Assembly: GCA_963920525.1 (NCBI GenBank)
Contig: OY986435.1
Span: 96,828,727 to 96,892,726 of the forward strand
DNA length: 64,000 nt
Direction: 5' to 3'
DNA from: Dichetophora obliterata
Lineage: Eukaryota > Arthropoda > Insecta > Diptera > Sciomyzidae
Part shown: piece after piece, positions 44,308-55,059 of the stretch
Layout: every line of letters starts with the position of its first letter
How positions within the stretch are numbered: position 1 is the first letter of the stretch
Position numbers and translations under genes: made by a program
The notes under the pieces: model-generated
Told to the model about the DNA's origin: nothing
Databases searched by the model: none
The model's input: the letters and a program-made list of their open reading frames with translations, nothing else

Positions 44308-46889
44308 TATATGGGCAATTCCCAAAATGTTTTAACATTAAACCGATTCACCGATTTTGATGTATTGGTTATCAAATGATTCGTATGAGTTCAAGGGAAT
44401 AGAATTTTATTATATTTTGACAAATTTTTCACTGAAATGCCAGAAATTTCATTAGTTAATCTTACAAAATCCTTACAAGTCAGTATTTTGTACATATTCA
44501 TGTCAAAATTTTAACAGTTTTTACATAAACCCAGAATATCAGTTATGAACTGTGTACTCAACGAGAAAAAGTCAATGGATTTGCAAAAAAAATGTATACT
44601 CCAACTATTTAAAATATACGCTTTTTTATTTTAATTTTTTTTTATACTATATTTTATTTCCATAGAATTAATACAAAAAGTAAATAAAGTGCTTAACCAT
44701 TTTTGCCAATGGTTAGAGACACATTAAGATTAAAAGAATTGTGACTGCAGGGTGGATTTTTCTTACAAATTATACAAGACAAATAGTTTACAAAAATTTT
44801 TTTTTTGATTGATTTGATTAAATATGTAAAATTTATTGATTTAATGGTCAAATCATCGTTTCGTCAAATCATCATCGCTCTACCCTATTTACTGTAAATA
44901 TACCTAAAAGTTTGTTTTTAGATAAAAATGACTTATAGAGGTTAATATTTTTGACAACAGCTCAATATATTCACATAAAGTTCAAAAGACGAATTTTGTC
45001 ACGAGAATTGCGCTTGTGCTCTACTTTGTAGAGCTGTTAGTATCAAAAGTAGCCCAGCAAACCAATGTTTCCGAATTTGTCTGAATTCCGATTGGTTCGT
45101 TACTATTTCGAGAATTATTAACGAATTCGTAACTATTTCGCAACAGTAATTTCGGAACATTTCAGAATAATTCAAAAAAGTTCCAAAATCAAAATTTTCA
45201 AATTTAAATTCTGAGGTGTTTGAAATATTTCGAGTCTAAAAAAATTGATAGGCTATTAGCCTAGCGGTATTTAAATAATTTTTTATTCGTAAAATAATTT
45301 AGTTTTAAACAACTTTTTCTTTAAAACAGATGATACTAGAGATGGTTCTAATTTTAATTTTTACAGATGCAAATACAAACGACATGTCAAATTTACATTT
45401 GCATATATTCCATAATAGTAGTTGCAAAGGATCTGTAATTTTTGGCATGCCATTTTTACGAAAAATATAGTCTGGAGCATCTTAAGCCCTAACTAAACTT
45501 TTATTCGAAATTGTTATTTAGTTTTGTATTACATACAGTACAAAAATCATTAAAGATCGTTGCAAATTTGATGCTTCATTTCGTTACGAATTCGGTGCTA
45601 CAAGTCGTTAAGAAATTGTAATGAATTTGTAACGAATTCGTTACAAAAACAATAATTCAATTGCTTACGAATTTGTTACGAATTCGTTACGAACACGATA
45701 TTCCAATTCTTTACGAATTTGTTACGATTTCGTTACTTAAATTCCTTCCGAATTCGTGTCAACCCTTCCATACGATTTTTGTTACGAAATCGGAACGAAT
45801 TCGGATGCCGAACTCGGAATAAATTCGAGAAATTCGTAACGAATTCATTACGAATTCGGAAACTATGGTTTGCTGGGAGGCTTAAAATCAAACCAATATC
45901 AATTATTTTTAGCAGGATTGTTGGCATACATAACATAAAGCACCATGCCAATTTTTATCATTGTAACATTAAAAAGGCGACATTAGTTTCACATTGACCA
46001 TTTATGGTATATGAGGGGTACACGAAGTAGTGAACCAATTTAGCCCATTTTGATTTTAGTATTATGTCTTGTTGCAATAATGCTTATTACAAAGTTTCAT
46101 GGTTCTTGGGCAACTCCTTAAAATTTTATATTACTGAGTTTATCGCGTTATCAAAAAAATGAATTTTGATCATCTTGGCACATCCAAAATATTCAACATT
46201 TTTAAGAGCGCCTTGTGGCAAACATTAAAAAATTTGGAAAACATACATGTGCGAAGAGGAGCGTTTTCATCCTTTCAGGGTCTTCAATGTGCTAGTGAAA
46301 AAACTTATATTTTTTTAATGATGTTCGTTTTAAATGACCATTTTTGAGAAGTTGTTGTGTGAATAATATTAATGGCACACTAATGCCACCCAACTCAAAG
46401 TTTTTTAAAGAATTAATAAAAATGAGTTTATAATAGTACCTTTCTTATGGCGCGAGTTTTCTATATCTCAAAAACTACGAAAAATTAATAAATGCCACAA
46501 AAGTGGTATCACGACTTGAATGTGTTATAACTTTCACTTTAACTTGTTATAACTTCATGGCACATCAATAATAAAACTATATATTTTGTATTTAAGTATT
46601 CTCGTACAAACCTCATTTAAATTTTACCGAAAGTTGGTGGCGCATAATTTTTATATAGCTCAGAAGGTAAAAATCTGTGTGTAAATCAACTCAGTTTTTA
46701 GTGTTTTTTTTACTTTCGATCCCAGTAGCAACTTAAGGTAGCAACTTATGAAACTCAAATTAGTGAGGAAATTTTGTTCCATGTATTCTAAGTAGACGCT
46801 CATTGAGCTTAACTTAAGAAACATGAAAGTTATTAACATGTTTATACCAAAATCATAGATCTTAAAAGATTTTGGGAAATGCCCATATA
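44308..46889. mobile_element. TATATGGGCA-ended element, 2.6 kb, non-coding
   Basis: TATATGGGCAATTCCCAAAA at the left is matched by the inverse of the right end (TTTTGGGAAATGCCCATATA) with one mismatch. The termini resemble those of E1 and E2 (TATATGGGCATTTCC). A second TIR element (45053-45877) lies inside. No transposase frame was seen. The size without the insert is about 1.76 kb. Confidence 0.6.
45053..45877. mobile_element. CCCAGCAAACC-ended element rich in CGTTACGAATT repeats
   Basis: CCCAGCAAACCAATGTTTCC at the left is matched in inverse by the right end (GGAAACTATGGTTTGCTGGG) with two mismatches. Near both ends, and most densely at 45580-45850, GTTACGAATT(C/T) and its complement repeat many times. 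It is 825 bp and non-coding. It shares CCC(A/T)GCAAACC ends with 14749-15861. Confidence 0.75.
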
Positions 46890-48274
46890 AGTCATTCAAA
46901 CCGAATTCTTTTTATAAAATAAACAAAAGACTCTTAAAATTCAGACATTTATCCTGTTCATACCCAAAAAAATAGATTAATATATAATGCTTACGTGTGA
47001 CAATATTTTATTATGAAACAGTTGTATTTTCAGCTGATTGCTTCCTATTGCTAGTACTGAATATAAAACAGCAGGTTGCAGTAAAGAAGTAAACGAATTT
47101 AATTAAGAGACATGTGTAAAAAATGTATTTTCAACATACAGGCAAACACTCAAAAAGCCATAAGAAAAGTTAACAGCAAAACTCTCTGTGTATTTATTGG
47201 GGGTTGGAATTAGTTTTAAAGGTTTTCTAAGAGATGGCGTAACTATCAATAGATCGCATCGGGCACACCTGTGACTATATTCATTTCAAAGCACATTGTG
47301 TAAGCTTCATTTTTCAGTATGTGTCATTCCACTGAAGTGTAAACAACATATATTTTTTTCTCTGTGAACATGTCGACTTTCGTTCCAACAAAACGCAATT
47401 TGCGGGAAGGTTTACTTTTGTGCTTCCATTTGAAGAAAAAAGCGGTTGAAGCACAACGCACGCTTACTGAGGCTTACGGGGACTATGCTCCATCGATTTC
47501 TACTTGTGAGTACTGGTTCCGTCGGTTTAAAAGTGGTGATTTTGATACGGAAGACAAAGAGCGTCCGGGCCAGCCGAAAAAGTTTGAAGATGAGGAATTG
47601 GAGGCTTTGCTCGATGAAGACTCGTGTCAAACCCTACAAGAATTGTCAGAATCATTGGGAGTCGACTTATCAACGGTCGGCAAGCGCTTGAAGGCCATGT
47701 GAATGATTCAAAAGCAAGGAAATTGGGTGCCGTACCAGTTGAAGCCGAGAGACGTTGAACGGCGATTTTGCATGTGCGAACAACTGCTTCAACGGCATAA
47801 AAGGAAGATAACTGGCGATGAAAAGTGGATCCATTACGATAATCCTAAGCGAAAAAAATCGTGGGGACCACCCGGCCATGCATCAACATCGAGGGCCAAG
47901 CCGAATATTCATGGCGCCAAGCTTATGCTGTGTATTTGGTGGGATCAGAAGGGTGTCGTGTACTATGAGCTGCTAAAACCTAACGAAACCATCACTGGGG
48001 AACGCTACCAACAACAATTGATGCAATTGAGCCGAGCATTAAAGGTTAAACGGCCGGAATATGCCAAAAGACACGACAAAGTGGTTTTTCAACATGACAA
48101 CGCACGGCCACATGTTGCAAGAACCGTCAAGGAAACGTTGGAGGCGCTGAATTGGGATGTGCTACCCCACCCGCCTTATAGCCCAGACATAGCCCCTTCC
48201 GACTACCACCTATTCAGATCGATGACGCATGGCTTGGCTGAGCAGCGCTTCACTTCTTACGAGGATACCAAAAA

Positions 48275-48434
48275 TATAGCAGAGTACAAAAAAAGACTTG
48301 CTTGTTTCTATGAAAGATATCGAACGAATGAAAATTTATTTTCAATATTTTTTCTAGATACACATAAAAGAGTAACATACTTATTTTGTTCGTTAACAAG
48401 TGTTTTCAAATACAGTTCATATTTTATTATAACA
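48275..48434 (-). repeat. 3' LTR of element C
   Basis: 160 bp. It differs from 52419-52578 at about two bases (TATTTT against TATATT, and GAGTAA against GAATAA). Confidence 0.9.
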
Positions 48435-48452
48435 CCCCCACTCGAACAAAAT

Positions 48453-51400
48453 TTATTTATAAACTAAACCCATCTTATTTGAACAATTTAAATGCTTTTT
48501 TGTTGGAACTGCCTTTGTTAGATTATCTGCAACCATTTTATCCGTTCCAATACCAATGAAATCTACGACGTTAATTTCTTTCTTTTCCCGAATAAAATGA
48601 TGACGGACATCAATGTGTTTCGACCTTGCTAAATATTTACTCGTGGATGCTAAATGAATTGCACTCTGATTGTCGCAATATACTGTTGTAGCTCCATTGT
48701 TCTTATCAGGATTGATTTCTTCTTCTAAGCCTCGAAACCACAGTACTTCTTGAGTTGTTGCAGATAAAGCCATATACTCTGCTTCAGTTGTGGATAGTGC
48801 TACAGTTGGTTGATGTTTTGTTGCCCACGCAATAGCTCCACCCTGCATGACAATTACATATCCGGTAACGGACCGTCGCTCATCAGAATCACTGGCCCAG
48901 TCAGAATCCGAATAAACCAAGAACTCTCTATTACCGTCTTTGCTAAACTTCAATTTTGCTGATACACTACCTTTAACATATCTTAACAACCTCTTGACAG
49001 CTGCCCAATGTTCCTTTCCTGGATTGTTGTTATACTTGCTCAATCTGTTTACCGCAAAAGAAATGTCAGGATGAGTTCCTTGTGCAGCGAACATCAGACT
49101 TCCAATAGCTTGTTGGTATGGAACATTTTCCATATCTACTTGCTCAGTTCTTGTTTTTGGTGACATGTCCTTTGACAGCTTTACATTAGTATCAATCGGG
49201 GTTGAAATTGGATTGCACTCCATCATATTAAATTTGTTGAGAACTTCTGTCAAATAACCTTCTTGATCTAAATATATATTACCTTCATCACGAGTTATTC
49301 GTATCCCCAAGCACTGCTTTGCTTCACCCAAAAATTTCATTTTGAACTCGCTCATCAATTTTTCTTGTAAATCTTCGCAATACTCATTTTCATTGCTAAA
49401 CATCAAAATATCATCAACGTATATCGCCAAAAATGTCAATTTGCGACTATTTCTATGATAGTAAATGCAAGGGTCCACCTTGGATCTCTTTAATCCAAAC
49501 GATTGCAAAGCCTTGTCAAGTTTCAAGTTCCAAACTAAACTTGACTGCTTCAATCCATATACTGCCTTTTTTAGCTTCAATACTTGTCCAGGCAATCCAA
49601 TTTGAATTCCTTTCGGCTTTTCCACATAAATATCCTCGCTGAGTGCTCCCTGAAGAAATGCCGTAACAGCATCCATTTGCTGTATTTTTAAGTCATACTT
49701 GACTGCCAGAGCCATTAGATATCTTATCGAAGAATATCGTACCACAGGCGAATAAGTTTCTTCGTAATCTATTCCCTTCTTCTGTGTAAATCCTTTTACA
49801 ACTAATCTGGCCTTATAACGTATGATATTCTCTTGTTCTCGCTTCAACTTAAAAACCCATTTAGTTTTAATTATATTGACGCCTGCTGGCTTCTCTATGC
49901 TAACCCAGGTGTCATTCTCAATCAAAGAATTTATCTCGGAATTCATGGCCTCCACCCATCGTTCTCTGTCACTTCTGGACATAGCATCTTCAACGCTTAT
50001 TGGGTCTTCAGTGAATTGTACATTCTTTGCACAATACACAACTTTGTTTTTCTTGGACAACCTTTCGCTTCTGCGTAAATTTCCAGCTGGCTCATTTATT
50101 TCGCTTGCCAATGTTGGAATCGATATTACCATGGGATTATCTAAATTTTGATCTGCGGAAGTGTCTTCATCCCCCACTTCATGATCATTCTGAACCATAG
50201 AAGAACATGACTCAAAGTCACTACCAATATCTGCGCTTCCAGCATTCTCTTTTTCTCTTGTCTCCACTACAAGAGTATAAGTTGGACAAGACAAAGAGAC
50301 TGTTTGGCTGTCAGTTTTTGCATAATGAAACTCATTTTCATGAAAAATTACGTCGCGGCTAAGAAAAACTTCTCTTCTAGCCAAACTATAGAGTCGAAAA
50401 CCTTTCGTTGTCTCTGAGTATCCAACAAAGATACACTTATCGGACTTAGGATCAAGTTTGCGCCGTTTTTCTTTTGGAATATGTGACATTGCCGTACAAC
50501 CAAATATTCTAAAATAACTTACATTCGGTTTGCGTCCTGACCATAATTCCTCAGGCGTCTTTTCTAGCTTCTTGTGTGGAGAACGATTGATGATATAACT
50601 GGCAGACAGCACAGCTTCTGCCCAGAAAATCTTTGGTAAACTTGCATAAGCCATCATTGCTCGTGCTTTCTCCAGTAGATTACGATTCATTCTCTCCGCT
50701 AGACCATTCTGTTCTAGTGTGTATGGTACTGAAGTTTGATGAACTATGCCATAATGCTTAAGTTCTCTTTCCATTGCTTTGCTTGAGTATTCTCCGCCGT
50801 TGTCAGTGCGTAACACCTTAATTTTTGAGCTTTGATTGTTCTCTACAACCGATTTAAAATCTCGAAAGCAACTTAAAACAGAATCTTTTGTTTTCATGAA
50901 ATAAACATATACTTTCCTTGAATAATCGTCTATGAACGTGACAAAATAACGGCTTCCACCAATAGACTTCTCCTCCATCGGGCCACACACATCCGAATGA
51001 ATGATGTCCAACACCTTCGTTGCTCTTGACCCTTCTGCTGGAAAACTGACGCGATGCTGTTTGCCCTCTGCACAGGACATACAATCTGTCAACGACTGAT
51101 TTTTTAGAACTACTCCTTCGACGTATCCTTTAGACAGTAACTTGATGTTCTCTGCACCCAAGTGTCCGTAACGACGATGCCAAGTGTCAAAATCAGCACT
51201 CTTTGATAAAAATACGTTCTGGTTTGCTACGACGTCTAACTTAAAAAGCCCATCTCTTTCGCTTGCTGTAGCGATGATTTTTCCTTCTGAACTTAATACA
51301 CGACATCCTTTGTGATCGAATATTACTTTATTCCTGTGATCAACAATTTTCTTGATTGATAGTAGGTTAACCCCCAACTCAGGTACGTGCAACACGTCAT

Positions 51401-52346
51401 GCACATCTACGCACTTTGCACCTCTAGGAGTGGCAACCATCAACGAGATGTCCCCTTTACCTACAGCTTTCATTGTGTTATCATCTGCTGTCTTAATTTC
51501 CCCACTAAAAGCCTGAATCTTGGGAAAATTCGTTGCGTTTGCCGTCATATGATCTGTTGCGCCACTGTCGATAAACCAGTCATCTGTCGGTCCAACTGAG
51601 CGATATGCAGAAAACATAGAAAACTTGCTATTGTTTTGCTGCTTCTCCTTTTTCTTCGATGGACATTCTGTTACAAAGTGACCAATGCCTTCACAATTGA
51701 AGCATCGCACTTTGTCCTTGTGGCCCTTGCTGCTCTGCGACTTTTTGCTACGAAACTTATTGCCACTCTTTGTTATCAATGCTGAATTCGATGTTGATGA
51801 CTCCATACAAACATCCTGCAATAATTTCATTTTAATATGGTCTGCAGACAAAGGCTTACCGCTGCTGCCTATGGTCATTATCATAGGTCTGTAGCTATCA
51901 GGAAGTCCTTTAAGAAGTAAGCTTCCTAGCCATTCATCATTGACATGAAAGCCAATTTCGTTCAGCTTCTGGCCGGTCGACATGATTTGATTTACGTAGT
52001 CTTCCACAGATGAGCATTTGCTCAGCTGCACTGAACATAGTTTCTGCAACAATCCGATCCTTCGATCTAAGCCAGAATCTTGAAACAACCCTCTGAGAGC
52101 CTTCCAAACCGCCTTCGACGTTTGAGCTTCTTTAACATGCACATACAAACTTTTGTCCAAAGCCAAAATAATTTTGCACCGTGTGCTGTTGTCCTTTGAA
52201 GCATTCACAGTAACGCCTTCCTGAGGCTCAACGCAGTGCCATGCGCCGTCCAGCTCGAGGTGTGTTTTCATTGCAAAACTCCATGTGGACCAATTCTCGG
52301 AGCCCACGAGTTTTTCCATCTGACTCACGCTTGAAATTACATTCAT
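48453..52346 (-). CDS. Gag-Pol polyprotein of copia-like retrotransposon C
   Basis: 1297 residues, uninterrupted, starting MNVISSVSQMEKLVGSENWS. Gag (UBN2-type) covers about 10-200. The zinc knuckle CFNCEGIGHFVTEC lies at 215-228 and protease DWFIDSGATDHM at 256-267. The integrase zinc region has WHRRYGHLG near 389. The integrase core has HSDVCGP (Asp452), TDNGGEY (Asp515) and NGLAERMNR (Glu551). The reverse transcriptase has AVTAFLQG and YVDDILMFS. RNase H has YSDSDWASD, TTEAEYMAL and ADNLTK near the C-terminus. The order protease-integrase-reverse transcriptase defines Ty1/copia. All catalytic motifs are present, so the protein is likely functional. Confidence 0.95.
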   Translation of the reverse strand: MNVISSVSQMEKLVGSENWSTWSFAMKTHLELDGAWHCVEPQEGVTVNASKDNSTRCKIILALDKSLYVHVKEAQTSKAVWKALRGLFQDSGLDRRIGLLQKLCSVQLSKCSSVEDYVNQIMSTGQKLNEIGFHVNDEWLGSLLLKGLPDSYRPMIMTIGSSGKPLSADHIKMKLLQDVCMESSTSNSALITKSGNKFRSKKSQSSKGHKDKVRCFNCEGIGHFVTECPSKKKEKQQNNSKFSMFSAYRSVGPTDDWFIDSGATDHMTANATNFPKIQAFSGEIKTADDNTMKAVGKGDISLMVATPRGAKCVDVHDVLHVPELGVNLLSIKKIVDHRNKVIFDHKGCRVLSSEGKIIATASERDGLFKLDVVANQNVFLSKSADFDTWHRRYGHLGAENIKLLSKGYVEGVVLKNQSLTDCMSCAEGKQHRVSFPAEGSRATKVLDIIHSDVCGPMEEKSIGGSRYFVTFIDDYSRKVYVYFMKTKDSVLSCFRDFKSVVENNQSSKIKVLRTDNGGEYSSKAMERELKHYGIVHQTSVPYTLEQNGLAERMNRNLLEKARAMMAYASLPKIFWAEAVLSASYIINRSPHKKLEKTPEELWSGRKPNVSYFRIFGCTAMSHIPKEKRRKLDPKSDKCIFVGYSETTKGFRLYSLARREVFLSRDVIFHENEFHYAKTDSQTVSLSCPTYTLVVETREKENAGSADIGSDFESCSSMVQNDHEVGDEDTSADQNLDNPMVISIPTLASEINEPAGNLRRSERLSKKNKVVYCAKNVQFTEDPISVEDAMSRSDRERWVEAMNSEINSLIENDTWVSIEKPAGVNIIKTKWVFKLKREQENIIRYKARLVVKGFTQKKGIDYEETYSPVVRYSSIRYLMALAVKYDLKIQQMDAVTAFLQGALSEDIYVEKPKGIQIGLPGQVLKLKKAVYGLKQSSLVWNLKLDKALQSFGLKRSKVDPCIYYHRNSRKLTFLAIYVDDILMFSNENEYCEDLQEKLMSEFKMKFLGEAKQCLGIRITRDEGNIYLDQEGYLTEVLNKFNMMECNPISTPIDTNVKLSKDMSPKTRTEQVDMENVPYQQAIGSLMFAAQGTHPDISFAVNRLSKYNNNPGKEHWAAVKRLLRYVKGSVSAKLKFSKDGNREFLVYSDSDWASDSDERRSVTGYVIVMQGGAIAWATKHQPTVALSTTEAEYMALSATTQEVLWFRGLEEEINPDKNNGATTVYCDNQSAIHLASTSKYLARSKHIDVRHHFIREKKEINVVDFIGIGTDKMVADNLTKAVPTKKHLNCSNKMGLVYK

Positions 52347-52406
52347 TCTGAGTTGAACTGCTTGAGAATCCTTGTGTTTAAATTATTAAAACTCTGAAGC
52401 TATGAA

Positions 52407-52418
52407 GGGACCATAACC
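52407..52418 (-). promoter_or_regulatory. primer-binding site of element C
   Basis: Minus-strand GGTTATGGTCCC directly follows the 5' LTR. It resembles the copia primer site (internal region of initiator tRNA-Met, GGTTATGGGCCC in copia) and fixes the LTR boundary. Confidence 0.75.
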
Positions 52419-52578
52419 TATAGCAGAGTACAAAAAAAGACTTGCTTGTTTCTATGAAAGATATCGAACGAATGAAAATTTATTTTCAATATATTTTCTA
52501 GATACACATAAAAGAATAACATACTTATTTTGTTCGTTAACAAGTGTTTTCAAATACAGTTCATATTTTATTATAACA
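52419..52578 (-). repeat. 5' LTR of element C
   Basis: 160 bp; TGTTATAAT at its 5' end on the minus strand and CTGCTATA at its 3' end, next to the primer-binding site. Confidence 0.9.
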
Positions 52579-52887
52579 AAAAAATGGGTCGATTCGTGGA
52601 TTGCCTCAAAAGACGAATCGTTCTTCCGGCGCTGAATCCATATGCTGCCAGAAAGATGGGAAAATGTTGTAGCTAACGATGGACAATACTTTGAATAATA
52701 TACATTGTACCGTTGTTTCTAAATAAATGCTCAAAAACCGAAAAAAACCTTTAAAATTAATTCCAACCCCCAATAAATATACATATATGTTAAAGGCGGT
52801 TCTCATGAAGCTCAATCATAAAACTCAATTTTATTTTTTTTAATTTTTTTATTTTTTGATATATGTGTGTATGATGTGAAGCATATA

Positions 52888-53629
52888 TGGGCATTTCCAG
52901 AAAAAAGTCTACTGTGACCAAAAAATCAAAACTTATTAAAAATTTATTGTTTTATTATATCCTTTAAGAGAAACATTTTAGTTTCAGCAATTTCTACATA
53001 AATTCATTAAACACCATGATCAAATTGTCTGCACTGTTTCACAAATGTAGTTTTTCTCTTCCGTAAATGTTTCGTTAGTTTTTTTGTCTTAGTAAAAATG
53101 GAAGGCATTGGCTAGAGATAATGAAAAAATGGTTGAGGCAAGGAAAGGTCAATATATTAAATTTGTTTTTTAATTACTTAATTACATAATTACTTAACTA
53201 TCTAATTACTTAAATATCCAACTAAACTGCAATGAAAATTTTAGTAACGTAACGCCAGATTAAAAAATTCTAATAACGAAAAACCAGAAAAGATTTTAAA
53301 ATTTGATCACTTGGAAAATAAACGTATGTTATTTTAAAATATTAAAAAAAAAGTTTTATACAAAAAGGCTTGCCCAATTCAGAGAGTTTTTCAAATTTTG
53401 TAATCCAAGTCAGAAATCACTTCTGTTTTTTGTAACGTAACGCCAACACATATTTTTGCTTATATCTTTAGATCCTTACAGTAAACTGTTGTCATTATTT
53501 TTACTTAATATAGTGCTACTTAATTACTACGCAAATATAAAAAAGTTTGTTAAAAATTAGACTTTAGCATTCTATTTTTTTAGTATTTATTCGTTCAAAT
53601 CGTCCGTAACACCAGTTTGGAGATGCCCA
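52888..53629 (+). mobile_element. element E1 (TGGGCATTTCC ends, TA duplication)
   Basis: TA-TGGGCATTTCCAG at the left and GGAGATGCCCA-TA at the right. The corresponding uninterrupted sequence is present in repeat F copy 1 near 16469-16480, confirming the borders. It is 742 bp and non-coding. It is related end to end, in inverse orientation, to E2 at 59750-60507. Confidence 0.85.
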
Positions 53630-53784
53630 TATGTTCCCAAAGCGGTTTGGCCGATAACCATTACATAAAATAGTTATCGGATAAGAAAGGAACCTATATT
53701 TCCATTAACTCAATCGAAACGATCGTTAACCAAATCTTAAAACGCGTTTTCTGAAAAATCATGTTTTACAAACTAGTCTCCACG

Positions 53785-54818
53785 CAACGTTGCCAATTCA
53801 TACCATTTGGCCCGGAGACTCCAGTTTTAAAAGTTCGACTTCCGGACCTCACAGGTTTTCTCTGGCTTTCGCACAGTAATATTTTTTTTTTAATGAAAAA
53901 ATTACAAATTTACAATTATATATAAATTTAATATAAAATTAATATTTTTAACATTTTTTGGAGCTAAAGTTCGTATGCACTTAAACGCTTTAAGAGCATG
54001 CCAATAAAAAATTGTCCTTAATGACGTGGTCGAAGTTTATAAAAAAAGCTTAGTATATTTAAAAATTCTTTACAATTTTGAGGAAAGCCCTATGGAAATT
54101 ATAGATTATTTATATGCATATTGTGAAGCACGAACTCACACTCGAACGTGCATTAGAAGTCTTGAAAATTATTAATGTTTAATCATATGTTGACGAACTG
54201 TACGAAGTTAACTTCATCAGCAAAGCTTTGCCAAAAGGAAAACCATTTCATCGATAGCTGATATGTCGATAGCATTTTGAAAAACCAATGCAAGATTAGA
54301 GATTAAACAACTTGGTATGAAAGTGGTAGGCATACCCATAAGCAACGCAATGCATTTGTTGAACGGGTATTATACATAATTGATTCTGTATGAAGAGACG
54401 ACAGAAACAAAATTAGCACACGTTTATTAAAAGAGGAACAATGCGTTTTCAAATACGCCAAATTTTAATTTTGATAACCAGCAGTTTCTGTTGTATCTTC
54501 AACACCCGGATCAACCAGAACTTGTTAAAAGCTCAAAAGCGCAACTCAAATGTAATTTTCAAAAAATGTAATATTGAATCTGTTTTTTTTTTCATATTGA
54601 AATAAAATATATATTGTTATGTACTTTTTGTTAAAACACCAAATGATAGGACTATTTATAATAAATATTTATTAGTTCAAAATCTTACATGTTCTTAATA
54701 AAAACAAAATGTTTTTATTCTAAGAGATATACATAAAAAAAAATTTAATTTGAGAAATTAAAAAAAATGTATATTAAAAAAGCTCCGGACGGGGAGCCTC
54801 CAAGAGTTGGCAACACTG
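53785..54818. mobile_element. non-autonomous hAT element (CA(A/G)(C/T)GTTGCCAA ends)
   Basis: CAACGTTGCCAATTC at the left and, inverted, CAGTGTTGCCAACTC at the right. Duplications TCTCCACG (53777-53784) and TCTCCACC (54819-54826) differ at one base. Repeat F copy 1 has the unfilled site (GTCTCCTCGATATCTC). It is 1034 bp with no protein frame. The termini resemble those of the hAT at 1213-2892. Confidence 0.85.
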
Positions 54819-55059
54819 TCTCCACCATATCTCAATAACAACTCTATGCATTGACTTGGACTTTTTTTATTTTAAAGTAGATAAAATTTATTGGATTCTA
54901 AACCTAAATTCAGATAATATTGACCGGTTTTTTTTTAGAGCACTTTAAAGGTCGAAAAATGTTAAAAAACGGTACATAAAATTCAAATGTCCGCCATTTT
55001 TGTCATTTTCAACTATTTATTGATATTATGGTTCAAGCTTCACTAATTATAATATATGT

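Larger units (their letters stand above)
48275..52578 (-). mobile_element. LTR retrotransposon C, Ty1/copia, apparently intact
   Basis: Two 160-bp LTRs (48275-48434 and 52419-52578) differ at about two positions. The target duplication is AAAAA (48270-48274 and 52579-52583), and removing the element restores the mariner reading frame. A copia-type primer site, one open Gag-Pol frame and a polypurine tract (minus-strand GAGTGGGGG, 48435-48443) are present. It is 4304 bp. The LTR begins TGTTATAAT as expected but ends in CTGCTATA rather than CA. Confidence 0.93.
47370..52698 (+). pseudogene. mariner transposase, two premature stops and a 4.3-kb insertion
   Basis: The frame starts at ATG 47370 (MSTFVPTKRNLREG). 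It has an N-terminal helix-turn-helix region with CEYWFRRFKSGDFDTED. It meets TGA at 47700 where relatives have Gly (a GGA-to-TGA type change), then continues with QKQGNWVPYQLKPRDVERRF. The catalytic residues are in TGDEKWIHYDNPKRKKSW, FQHDNARPH and PYSPDIAPSDYHLF, giving the D,D,34D triad. The stretch just before TGDEKW looks a few residues short. Element C splits the frame at 48274; after it, the frame resumes at 52584, meets TGA at 52633 and ends at 52698. Confidence 0.9.
47193..52776 (+). mobile_element. mariner (mauritiana-like), interrupted by copia-like element
   Basis: The ends TTTATTGGGGGTTGGAATTA and its inverse match over about 33 bp with one or two differences. They are flanked by TA at 47191-47192 and 52777-52778. 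Without the copia-like insertion the element is 1275 bp, exactly mariner-sized. The transposase frame is interrupted by two stops and the insertion. Confidence 0.92.

Noticed and set aside
47364..47369. Mariner start at 47364
   Set aside because: The codon is GTG; the conserved mariner N-terminus begins at the ATG at 47370.
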